From positions 1-17,671 of the forward strand of contig CALIJO010000006.1 of NCBI GenBank assembly GCA_938017655.1: a DNA stretch of 17,671 bases. The letters run 5' to 3'. The DNA is from an uncultured Candidatus Saccharibacteria bacterium. GTDB lineage: Bacteria > Patescibacteriota > Saccharimonadia > Saccharimonadales > Saccharimonadaceae. A program made the position numbers and the translations under genes. Shown in pieces: positions 6,606-13,641 of the stretch (the stretch's first letter is position 1; every line of letters begins with the position of its first letter). The notes beneath the pieces were generated by a model. That model was not told where the DNA came from. It searched no databases and saw only the letters and a program-made list of their open reading frames with translations.

Positions 6606-7787
6606 CTATTTTTTGATGAAAATTTTCTTCACAAATTCGATTAACTCGACCCGGAATTGGAAAAGTAGAAGACCGATGCCAGCTACCGAAGAGCCGATAA
6701 TTGCCGTGGAACCATTAAATTGCTTGGGCGATTTTTCGGGATCGCCAGTTTTTGGTACCTCAAGTTTATCGGTGGCACCAGTATTAGCCTTTTGCTTACG
6801 ACAGCGATGCGTCTCAGGATTACGTTCATACCCCTCTTTGCAAGGCGCGGGAGTTTTTTCGTCTTTTAAGTCAATCTTCTTACAACGATTAGTAGCTGGA
6901 TTTAGCTCCTTGCCTTCACCACAAGTTTTAGGCGTCTTTGGTACTGGAATTTTTACGCAACGACCGCTCTTTGGGCTGATTGTTTTACCCACTTCGCATG
7001 GTTTCTTTGCATTTCCTGCAGGACTAATCTTTTTACAACGATGCGTCTGAGGGTTAAGGTAATAGCCTGTCTTGCAGATCTTTGGTTGATTTTCATGAGA
7101 GTTCTCCTTATTACAGCGATGAGTAGCTTGGTTTAGATAATATCCGGGTTTGCATTGTTTGGGAGTATTTGGCTTGGAAGTAGGGATTTTATTACAGCGA
7201 TGAGTCTCCTGATTTCTAATATAGCCAGGCTTACAGGGCTTATTCACGATATTTTCAGTTGGCTTAATCTGATTAGGCTTAGTGGGGTTTGGTTGTTTAG
7301 GTTGTTTAGGTTGTTCAGGTTGTTTAGGTTGTTTAGGTTGTTTCTGAGGGGTTTTTGGCTCTATAGGCTTTCCTGGCTCTTGTGGCTTTTTCGGTTTCTT
7401 TTTGTGACGTTCATCATAGGTTTTTATGCAACGATTAGTTAGAGGGTTACGAATTTTCCCTTCTGGACAGGGTTTAGGGTCCGGCAAAACACTGCGATGT
7501 TCGGCATCGGTGGGAGATTCAGCAAGAATAATTTCAGGATATGAATTCCCCGTCAGAGAGTCGAGACTGACAGATCCAAGTAGCTCGGCTCTCTGTGGAA
7601 CTTTACCGATATTATAATAATTTTGGGGACCTCCATCTCTTTTCAGACTTAAAGGATTCCAAGCGTCATCCTTTTTGGCGCTGGAAAAATCTAAAAATAA
7701 GATGGACAAAAATAATAAAAATAGGCCAGCGGCGAAACAACACATAATCGGTTTTTCTGGTCGCTTTCTGAATTGTACTTTTTTCAT
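6606..7787 (-). CDS. secreted surface protein with seven two-cysteine modules and sortase-like C-terminus
   Basis: The 393-aa protein begins with a basic N-terminus and a hydrophobic segment (14-34) ending in FSSA, a signal peptide or anchor. Seven copies of a short module follow, pattern C-x2-G-x3-NP-x-T-x-RC-x-K, with Cys at 107/120, 185/198, 212/225, 238/251, 264/277, 289/302 and 316/329; every pair is exactly 13 residues apart. A Pro/Gln/Lys-rich spacer (about 126-177) separates module 1 from the rest. The end has VPKTG (344-348), a hydrophobic stretch (about 360-378) and a Lys-rich tail, like a cell-wall sorting signal with V for L. The module resembles the two-cysteine adaptor of large DNA viruses. 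I start at 7787, behind a GAGG site, not the ATG at 7817. Probable role: extracellular attachment or binding; inferred. Confidence 0.85.
   Translation of the reverse strand: MKKVQFRKRPEKPIMCCFAAGLFLLFLSILFLDFSSAKKDDAWNPLSLKRDGGPQNYYNIGKVPQRAELLGSVSLDSLTGNSYPEIILAESPTDAEHRSVLPDPKPCPEGKIRNPLTNRCIKTYDERHKKKPKKPQEPGKPIEPKTPQKQPKQPKQPEQPKQPKQPNPTKPNQIKPTENIVNKPCKPGYIRNQETHRCNKIPTSKPNTPKQCKPGYYLNQATHRCNKENSHENQPKICKTGYYLNPQTHRCKKISPAGNAKKPCEVGKTISPKSGRCVKIPVPKTPKTCGEGKELNPATNRCKKIDLKDEKTPAPCKEGYERNPETHRCRKQKANTGATDKLEVPKTGDPEKSPKQFNGSTAIIGSSVAGIGLLLFQFRVELIEFVKKIFIKK
6795..7469 (-). repeat. seven-copy repeat encoding two-cysteine modules, with a Pro-Gln-Lys spacer
   Basis: Modules 2-7 recur every 25-27 codons; module 1 is separated by the spacer. 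The spacer coding DNA contains near-perfect 9-bp tandem repeats (about 7287-7342, plus-strand unit GGTTGTTTA) encoding Pro-Lys-Gln steps, a likely site of copy-number variation by slippage. Confidence 0.8.
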
Positions 7788-7815
7788 ATTTACCTCACTT
7801 AATTTGTTTGACTGC

Positions 7816-7824
7816 AATTTAGCA
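7816..7824 (-). promoter_or_regulatory. possible extended -10 for the surface protein gene
   Basis: On the minus strand TGC-TAAATT (7824-7816) lies 28 nt before the ATG at 7787. No clear -35 is seen. The match is weak, though the TGC extension recurs at other promoters in the window. Confidence 0.35.
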
Positions 7825-7901
7825 AGTTTAAGAAAAAAGGAGAAGCATAAGCGGAAAGATTTTTGATTTTACAGATAGAAAGAAGCCTTAAAAATTTTTA
7901 G

Positions 7902-7964
7902 CATAAGCAAGTTATAAATTGTCATAAGCAAGATATGATTGACCATAAGCATGATATAATATAG
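7902..7964 (+). repeat. three tandem 21-bp repeats containing the promoter
   Basis: CATAAGCA starts at 7902, 7923 and 7944, exactly 21 bp apart. The copies also agree further on (consensus CATAAGCAAGATATGATTG). At positions 12-17 each copy has a -10-like hexamer: TATAAA, TATGAT and TATAAT. The last is the best and lies 8 nt before the ATG at 7969. A period of 21 bp is two helical turns, so a protein could bind all copies on one face. Confidence 0.8.
7952..7960 (+). promoter_or_regulatory. extended -10 promoter of the 7969-10362 operon, predicted leaderless
   Basis: TGA-TATAAT (7952-7960) ends 8 nt before the ATG at 7969. No good -35 exists at the right distance; the repeats occupy that region. 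Transcription would start at or within 2 nt of the start codon. Confidence 0.6.
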
Positions 7965-7968
7965 CTAA

Positions 7969-8679
7969 ATGGAGGTTCAAAATTTACTATTGACTTTCGG
8001 GGTGATAATTTTGAGTGCCCTGGCCCAGTCTTCCATGCAACTCAGCACTGGGGTATTTCTTTTGCTGTACCGAGAAAGTGCCGGAAGATATTTGAAGAAA
8101 AAAACTAAAAATCTTCTTTCAAATTACATCGTGGGCTACATCTTTTTAACAAGTTTACTCCTAACCTCTATCTGTTATGCCCTAATGGTATTATTTGGTG
8201 GCAATCTAACCATCCTGTGTTTGACGATTTTAATTTGTTTGATTTTTAGTCTTGCAATTTGCGTGTGGTTCTTCTACTATAAAACTAACAGATCCACGGA
8301 ACTTTGGTTGCCAAAGTCAATCATCCGATACATCCGCAAACGCGCGGCAAATTCATCTAGTAATATTGAGGCCTTTTCGCTAGGTGTTTTGTCGGTGGTA
8401 GCGGAATTACCATTCATTCTAGCTTTAATGTTGGTTTCAGCCGATAGTTTTTTGAAGCTTCCTGCACTTTGGCAGATTGTAATGATTTTAACCTATACGG
8501 CGATTTCAGTGATGCCACTAGTAGTGTTGAAGCTAAGCATTCGCCATGGCAAAACAGCTGCGGAAATTCAAAAGTGGCGTTTAGATAATTTGGATTTTAC
8601 AAAACTAATCTCGAGCATCCTTTTCATTACTTTAGGACTTTTTCTGATCGCTTTTAAATTAGTGGCAGGAGGTTTTTAG
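7969..8679 (+). CDS. polytopic membrane protein, possibly LysE/DsbD-like fold
   Basis: This 236-aa protein has six or seven hydrophobic segments (about 5-30, 52-75, 78-104, 130-155, 164-185, 209-232) with a basic loop between the third and fourth (KTNRSTELWLPKSIIRYIRKR). The fourth segment, EAFSLGVLSVVAELPFILAL, recalls the small-residue/Pro repeat of LysE, cadmium-resistance and DsbD-type transporters, which shuttle solutes or electrons. That is a weak resemblance, and no Cys pair suitable for thiol transfer is obvious. It begins an operon: the next gene starts within its stop codon, and a flavoprotein homologue follows, so the membrane protein could act with that enzyme. Confidence 0.75.
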   Translation: MEVQNLLLTFGVIILSALAQSSMQLSTGVFLLLYRESAGRYLKKKTKNLLSNYIVGYIFLTSLLLTSICYALMVLFGGNLTILCLTILICLIFSLAICVWFFYYKTNRSTELWLPKSIIRYIRKRAANSSSNIEAFSLGVLSVVAELPFILALMLVSADSFLKLPALWQIVMILTYTAISVMPLVVLKLSIRHGKTAAEIQKWRLDNLDFTKLISSILFITLGLFLIAFKLVAGGF

Positions 8680-8936
8680 TGCGTAAGAAAAATAGCGAAA
8701 ATCTACCAGTAACAGATAAGTTAATTAAAAAGATCTTAAAGACAGAATGTAAAATTGAGAATATTCCAGAACTAGATGCGCAAACTGTCGAGTTTATCGT
8801 AAAAAAAGTAGTGGCTTGGGCGGAGAAAAAAACCATTGTGACCCAAAGCGAATTCGATAAAAAATTAGCGAACGAGGTAAAAAAGTTTAATACTGATTTG
8901 GGGTTCATGATTGAGCAAAGAAACAAACTGGTTTAG
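8679..8936 (+). CDS. small unknown protein in flavoprotein operon
   Basis: This 85-aa charged protein starts at a GTG that shares one base with the upstream stop (TAGTG). A GCAGGAGG site upstream supports translation by coupling. The sequence is Lys-rich and predicted helical, with no signal peptide or membrane segment. Helices around LPVTDKLIKKILKTE and VEFIVKKVVAWAEKK precede a coiled-coil-like tail. I do not recognise a family. Position between the membrane protein and the flavoprotein suggests a shared role, perhaps as an adaptor. Confidence 0.75.
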   Translation: MRKKNSENLPVTDKLIKKILKTECKIENIPELDAQTVEFIVKKVVAWAEKKTIVTQSEFDKKLANEVKKFNTDLGFMIEQRNKLV

Positions 8937-8946
8937 AGAAGGATGA

Positions 8947-10362
8947 ATGATGAGTGAAAAATTTGATTATGATTTGATAATTATTGGTAGCGGTGCAGCA
9001 GGAATGTCGGCAGCAAGAGCGGCGGCAGCTAGTAATATTCGCGTAGCAATCATCGAGAATGAATTGGTTGGTAGTAAATCCGATATTTATCGCGTAGCGC
9101 AACTTTCAGCTTCCGATATTGCAAATCAATATTATGAAGCGAAGAAGTTTTTACAACTGAGTAATAATCAAGACACGCTAACTTATAATTACCCTTCCCT
9201 CTTCGAAACCATTCAAAAGCGGGTGAAAAAATATATCTTAGCCAAGAAAAAATCTTTCATTAATTTTAAGATTGATTTAATTCACGGCGATGCGCATTTT
9301 ATTTCACCTTATGAAGTAGCTGTAGCAAATAAACGTTATTCAGCGAAGCGCTTCTTGGTCTGTACTGGCAGAAGTATGAATCTTAGTGCGATTTCAGGGA
9401 TTGAAACTACGAACTACTATTTGCCGGAAGACATCTTTATGCGTGTAAAGAAGCTGCCAAAAATCGTCTTAGTAGTGGGGGCCGGAAAAAAAGGAATTGA
9501 AACTGCGGAATACCTAGCAAAGATGGGGTGCAAGGTAATTGTGACAGAAAAAGAAGATACGATTCTAGAAGGTTATGATAAAGAAGCAATTGAAGTGGTT
9601 ACAAATAAGTTAGTGTCGGGGCTAAAAATCAAGATTCTCACTAACACAAAGGTTGTGGCGATTCAGAAGGACAAAAATGAAACGGTCTCAAATGGACGTC
9701 GAGTGGCCACCGTAAAAGTAATAATGAAACGTGGTGCTGATGAGAAGGCAGTGCGTGTGGAAGCGATTGTTTTTGCGATTAATAATCGTCCAAATATTGA
9801 ACTCGGTCTGGAAAATGCAGGGATTAAATTCAGCAATCAGGGGATAGTCGTGAATGATCAACTCGAAACCAATGTGAGTCATATTTTTGCGGCCGGAGAT
9901 GTGGTAGCAAATCCAATTAAGCAGTCCGTTGGTTATTCGACAGAAAAAGCGGCTTATGAAGGAACACTAGCGGTAAACAATATCTTAAAGCGTAATAAGC
10001 TAACTTTAACTTATCGCCATTTCTCTACCGTACTAAACACCACACCAAAAATTGTGACGGTCGGATTGACGGAAAAAGATTGCTTATCACGTGGTATTAA
10101 ATGCAAGATTGTGATTGTGCCAGAAATTGAAACTACCCATTCCCTGATTGCGGGAGAGAAACTAGGGTTTTTGAAGTTAATTTGCGACAAAGATAAGAAA
10201 CTTCTAGGTGCGACAATTGTGGCCAAAAATGCAGACCTCGCAGTGATGGAGATTGTGGCTGGCATGTATGGCGATTTAACACTCTTGGAACACGCTTCAA
10301 TGCCTCACATCAATGAAAGTTTCTCCGATATCATGAGGATAGCGGCCAAGAATTTGATGTAA
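8947..10362 (+). CDS. pyridine nucleotide-disulfide oxidoreductase homologue without redox disulfide
   Basis: This 471-aa protein has the layout of the dihydrolipoamide dehydrogenase/mercuric reductase/SthA family. The FAD-binding GSGAAG (14-19) is followed by the acidic strand end IIE (35-37). A central NAD(P)-binding motif GAGKKG with E185 lies at 178-185. The second FAD motif is HIFAAGD (312-318), and a C-terminal dimerisation domain follows (about 355-471). The usual redox-active GGTCLNVGCIPSK is replaced by a Cys-free stretch (residues 40-54, VGSKSDIYRVAQ), and the C-terminal HPTxSE becomes MPHINES (452-458), losing the catalytic His. It should bind FAD and perhaps NAD(P)H but cannot do disulfide chemistry. 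Possible roles are transhydrogenase, quinone or electron-transfer reactions. GAGAAGG precedes two adjacent ATGs (8947, 8950); either could be used. Confidence 0.9.
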   Translation: MMSEKFDYDLIIIGSGAAGMSAARAAAASNIRVAIIENELVGSKSDIYRVAQLSASDIANQYYEAKKFLQLSNNQDTLTYNYPSLFETIQKRVKKYILAKKKSFINFKIDLIHGDAHFISPYEVAVANKRYSAKRFLVCTGRSMNLSAISGIETTNYYLPEDIFMRVKKLPKIVLVVGAGKKGIETAEYLAKMGCKVIVTEKEDTILEGYDKEAIEVVTNKLVSGLKIKILTNTKVVAIQKDKNETVSNGRRVATVKVIMKRGADEKAVRVEAIVFAINNRPNIELGLENAGIKFSNQGIVVNDQLETNVSHIFAAGDVVANPIKQSVGYSTEKAAYEGTLAVNNILKRNKLTLTYRHFSTVLNTTPKIVTVGLTEKDCLSRGIKCKIVIVPEIETTHSLIAGEKLGFLKLICDKDKKLLGATIVAKNADLAVMEIVAGMYGDLTLLEHASMPHINESFSDIMRIAAKNLM

Positions 10363-10433
10363 AAAACTATCGATACGGACAAAGTAGTAGCTGGATTTTA
10401 CTTTGAATATAAATTTCAGATGAAAGTCTAAAT

Positions 10434-10455
10434 AAAAAAAGAACCTGATGGTTCT
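10434..10455 (-). terminator. intrinsic terminator of tRNA-fMet
   Basis: On the minus strand AGAACC-ATCA-GGTTCT (10455-10440) is followed by seven or more Ts. It begins 7 nt after the tRNA CCA end. The gap 10363-10433 holds nothing else I recognise. Confidence 0.85.
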
Positions 10456-10461
10456 AAAGCT

Positions 10462-10538
10462 TGGTGGCGGGGGTTCGATTTGAACGAACGACCTTTTGGT
10501 TATGAGCCAAACGAGCTACCAGGCTGCTCTACCCCGCG
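10462..10538 (-). tRNA. initiator tRNA-fMet(CAU)
   Basis: The cloverleaf closely follows known bacterial initiator tRNAs. The 5' strand CGCGGGG faces CCCCGCC with the diagnostic C1-C72 mismatch, the mark recognised by methionyl-tRNA formyltransferase. D arm AGCAGCCTGGTAGCT, anticodon loop CTCATAA (CAT), T arm GTTCAAAT, discriminator A and encoded CCA (10464-10462) are present. The anticodon stem has TGG/CCA next to the loop where the classical initiator has GGG/CCC, a variation seen in some lineages. Confidence 0.95.
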
Positions 10539-10550
10539 ACGTATGTAGTT

Positions 10551-10579
10551 ATTATAATCTACAACGATTTTTCTGTCAA
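10551..10579 (-). promoter_or_regulatory. consensus promoter of tRNA-fMet
   Basis: On the minus strand TTGACA (10579-10574), 17-nt spacer, TATAAT (10556-10551): a perfect match to both hexamers at ideal spacing. Transcription would start about 5 nt before the mature tRNA. It sits immediately after the stop codon of the 10583 gene. Confidence 0.9.
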
Positions 10580-10582
10580 ATA

Positions 10583-11437
10583 TTAACTGCCGAGTTCCAG
10601 TTCTATCTTAATATCCTGAAGCAAATATTGAATTTGAGCCTCTTTTATTTGTGTCCAATAAGATTTATCTACGATATAACCACAATTATTAAACAGTAAT
10701 TCATCTGAAATCTCTACATTGTCGGATACTTGTTTGTAAATTCTGTGCACTATATCTGCGTGTAAAATTTTCGATTTAAAATCTTGGGTGTTTTGTTCTA
10801 GTGCGGTTTTCTGTAATGGTTTTTCATAGAACACTTCTTTTTGCAGGCCATAAAAATCTTCATCAGCTAAAAAATCAGAATAAGTATCATTACCGAGCAA
10901 GAATATATTCGAATTATCCGTGTATAGAATTTGATCTAGAATCAAAGATAAATAACGCAGAAGACAGGTAGCCAGTGGGGCTAATCCCTTAGCGATATTA
11001 TAAAAATACAAAATAACTTTCAAACTATCCGAATTCTTTCGTCTTTTGACAGAAAAATAATTAACTTCATCCGAAATTTGCCCCTTTCGAAAATCTGAGG
11101 TGTGTATATATGAATAAAGTTTTGTTTTTAGATTGTCTATTTCTCCATTGTTTATTTTAAATTTAAGAAAGATTCGCTTGATGGCTCGATCGATAGATTC
11201 GTCACTCACCATCGAATCATCTAAAAATTTTCGCATATCAAAAACTGACCTTTCATGCTTAGGTTTAAATCTGAATACAGAGATATTTTCATAATTATCT
11301 GCGTAGTACTCAAAATCTATACCTTCAAACAATCCAAGCTCAGTGGTTTTTTTATAAATCAAATCACTAGCGTAATGACTGTACGCGTTGGCAGTAATTC
11401 TATCTTCTGCTTGTTTGATTATCTTCTGTTCATTCAT
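10583..11437 (-). CDS. unknown protein, last gene of the minor-pilin operon
   Basis: This 284-aa protein shows no signal peptide, prepilin motif or clear membrane span, so it is probably cytoplasmic. It is rich in Lys, Asp, Tyr and Phe and looks mainly helical, with an amphipathic/hydrophobic stretch GLAPLATCLLRYLSLILDQIL near the middle. No family is recognised. It starts 8 nt after the stop of the PilX/GspK-like gene, so it is cotranscribed with it, but has only a poor ribosome-binding site. Base composition looks more AT-rich than the pilin genes, which could mean a later addition to the operon. A pilus link is suggested only by position. Confidence 0.7.
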   Translation of the reverse strand: MNEQKIIKQAEDRITANAYSHYASDLIYKKTTELGLFEGIDFEYYADNYENISVFRFKPKHERSVFDMRKFLDDSMVSDESIDRAIKRIFLKFKINNGEIDNLKTKLYSYIHTSDFRKGQISDEVNYFSVKRRKNSDSLKVILYFYNIAKGLAPLATCLLRYLSLILDQILYTDNSNIFLLGNDTYSDFLADEDFYGLQKEVFYEKPLQKTALEQNTQDFKSKILHADIVHRIYKQVSDNVEISDELLFNNCGYIVDKSYWTQIKEAQIQYLLQDIKIELELGS

Positions 11438-11445
11438 ATCCAGGA

Positions 11446-12711
11446 TTATTGCTCTGGATTGGCGTAATCGTCGTTTTCAAGATAGTTAGGACAGGTATCC
11501 TTGTCGCCATCTTCCATATACCAACAGTTTTTCGTGGTATAGAAAGTTTTACGAGTGACATTGTTTCTATCATCGTTTAGCTGTATGGCAAATTCTGGAT
11601 ATGGGAAGTAATTATCGACCAATTCGACGCGAGCCTCAATGCGACGATATAGGGTATTGGCGCGACCAGTGGAGTCAACCTTAGCCTGCACGCCAGTAAG
11701 GTCAATCGGGTTACGTTTGCTATCATAAAGTGAAACCGCAAAGTCAGTATCTGGAGCGCCATAAGGGAGTGACAGTACTAAGAAAGTAGCACCAATGTTA
11801 CGGTCATTGGAATTATGAAAGGTGTTCGGCACTTCAAAAGTGAGTGAACAGAAGAAGTTGCCCCCCTGACACTTAACATAGAAAAGTTCATTCTTGTGCT
11901 TATCAAAGGTACGAGAAACTTCACTAGCTCCAATTTCATTAGTACCATTCTTGCTTGGTCTTAGATACATCGTTCCTTGGTCGGTAGAATTGTCACCACT
12001 AGCCGTGATAAGATCACTCATCTTAAAATTACGGTCGGCTTGATAGAAAGAAGCATTAATCAATGGTGGCACCAAGGAATATTGACCGGATGGCAGTGAG
12101 GCATTTTCGCTCCAGGATAATTGGTGGCCAATACTTAAGAGTTTAGCGTAATTAGTATCGGAAAACCACTTGATATTGATATATTTCAATTCTTTGATTT
12201 TATCACTACGAATTGGCACAATACGGAGACGATTTTCGCCACTCAAAGATGAACGATAATCGCTAAGATCTTCCCTAAGAGTTACACAGGTGTAAGCTTG
12301 CACCATATCAGCACCACGGCCTTGATCAAGATTTTTATTTTTTACTTCTTGAATAGTGACACCTTTTTGCTCATCAGTGGTGCGACTGAGGACATTAGCC
12401 ACGGTATTGCAGTCCTGATTTTTAATACCATTCTGCATAGCTTCAATGATTTCCTTACAATTAATATCGGAGCCACCCTCTTGATAACGGTCCAAGCATT
12501 CATGATATTTGAGAAGAGCAACCTTAGCGTCTTCCACACCAGCAAGAGCAGAATCGTAGGCGGATTTCGAGAGATCAGAATTACTAGTTTGGCCAGCCTC
12601 AGAAAGAGTGAGGCGTACAAAGCCAATCACGATAATGCTAAATAAAAGTATGGCAAAAATCGTCACAACAATGGAGGTGGCACCGCGCTTAGTAGTTAGT
12701 AGTTTTTTCAT
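11446..12711 (-). CDS. minor pilin-like protein, PilX/GspK-like
   Basis: The 421-aa protein has a short basic leader ending in G10, then ATSIVVTIFAILLFSIIVIGF, a hydrophobic helix followed by SAYDSALAGVEDAKVALL, the conserved helix continuation of PilX-type pilins. The residue at mature position 5 is Val instead of the Glu found in most pilins. GspK in type II secretion and tip pilins of this class also lack it, consistent with a place at the pilus tip. It is the largest of the four, as GspK normally is, with a large globular C-terminal part containing several Cys. It starts within the stop of the upstream pilin gene (TAATG) behind GAGAGG, showing coupled translation. Confidence 0.8.
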   Translation of the reverse strand: MKKLLTTKRGATSIVVTIFAILLFSIIVIGFVRLTLSEAGQTSNSDLSKSAYDSALAGVEDAKVALLKYHECLDRYQEGGSDINCKEIIEAMQNGIKNQDCNTVANVLSRTTDEQKGVTIQEVKNKNLDQGRGADMVQAYTCVTLREDLSDYRSSLSGENRLRIVPIRSDKIKELKYINIKWFSDTNYAKLLSIGHQLSWSENASLPSGQYSLVPPLINASFYQADRNFKMSDLITASGDNSTDQGTMYLRPSKNGTNEIGASEVSRTFDKHKNELFYVKCQGGNFFCSLTFEVPNTFHNSNDRNIGATFLVLSLPYGAPDTDFAVSLYDSKRNPIDLTGVQAKVDSTGRANTLYRRIEARVELVDNYFPYPEFAIQLNDDRNNVTRKTFYTTKNCWYMEDGDKDTCPNYLENDDYANPEQ

Positions 12712-13628
12712 TATTCCTCTCCTTTTCTATTTTGGCCCGAAGTCCTAGCGGAAAAATTAAATTTGTTAATGGCGCAGTAATTAAAACCGGAAGATAAACC
12801 TATATCTGGTGGTGTTTTGCAGAATTCACCGGTGCCAGTAATATCGACATTACCCCTTAAAGTAGCCAAGATAAAGGTACCGCTATAAAAATGCTGCATA
12901 GTGAGAGTATGCTCGGTTGGCGCAAAAACCGTCAAATCATAAAGTGCGATGTCTTCGTTGTTCTTTTTTATAACTTCTTTATATTCAGTACCTGTCAATT
13001 TATAAGTCGGAGCAATATCCGCCACCTTGTATATGCGATTATTGTTTGCCACGACTTCCATATGGGAACGACAAATTGTGCGATCGGAATCTTCAATCTT
13101 AATCAGACGATAATCGTCAATTTCCGTGTCGCCATCGCTAAAAGTCGCGCGACTACCACTCACAATTTCATAATCAATGGAATTTAAGACATAGCCAGTA
13201 TTCCAGAGATAGGTATAACGCCCAGAACAGAAAACACCAGAAAGTGGCACACTTTCGAGAATCTTGCCAGTTTGCTTGGCCTTGATGGTGCCGTAGTTTT
13301 GCTGGTAAACATAAAGCCTTGCTTGATCTTGTAAGCATTTATTTAGTTCATTGGAATTTGAGGCATATTCGACACGACAAATATCAGACAAAGAGCGCGC
13401 CGGCGAGGTGGCAATGCCGCGTTGAAAATCATCCACTAGTAAACGCGAAGTGGAATTGATTGCATTCATGATATTTCCCTTTTGATAAATTGATGAGAGA
13501 TGTACTGCGACAAAAATTACCGAAAGCAGAAGAATTGAAATAAATATCAAGGAAATAGTCACTTCAATGATGGTGAAACCAGAAATTTGCTGAATATGGG
13601 TTTTAGATTGTGGAGTTTTTCGATGCAT
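12711..13628 (-). CDS. minor pilin, PilW/GspJ-like
   Basis: This 305-aa protein carries a class III prepilin leader of 17 residues ending in G17, cleavable by prepilin peptidase, followed by FTIIEVTISLIFISILLLSV: F at +1, Glu at +5 (E22) and a long hydrophobic helix. The globular part has Cys residues suitable for disulfides and a Ser/Thr-rich beta character. Third position in the operon and length fit PilW/GspJ. It starts 13 nt after the stop of the preceding pilin gene. Its product would be inserted in the membrane and assembled into a type IV pilus or pseudopilus. Confidence 0.83.
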   Translation of the reverse strand: MHRKTPQSKTHIQQISGFTIIEVTISLIFISILLLSVIFVAVHLSSIYQKGNIMNAINSTSRLLVDDFQRGIATSPARSLSDICRVEYASNSNELNKCLQDQARLYVYQQNYGTIKAKQTGKILESVPLSGVFCSGRYTYLWNTGYVLNSIDYEIVSGSRATFSDGDTEIDDYRLIKIEDSDRTICRSHMEVVANNNRIYKVADIAPTYKLTGTEYKEVIKKNNEDIALYDLTVFAPTEHTLTMQHFYSGTFILATLRGNVDITGTGEFCKTPPDIGLSSGFNYCAINKFNFSARTSGQNRKGEE

Positions 13629-13641
13629 AATTTAACCTAGC

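Noticed and set aside
7155..7442. 95-codon plus-strand ORF rich in LFRLFRLF repeats
   Set aside because: It is the antisense reading of the Pro-Lys-Gln spacer repeats in the surface protein gene.
7902..7964. CRISPR-like array
   Set aside because: The three 21-bp units are directly adjacent with no unique spacers, and no cas genes are nearby; they contain a promoter.
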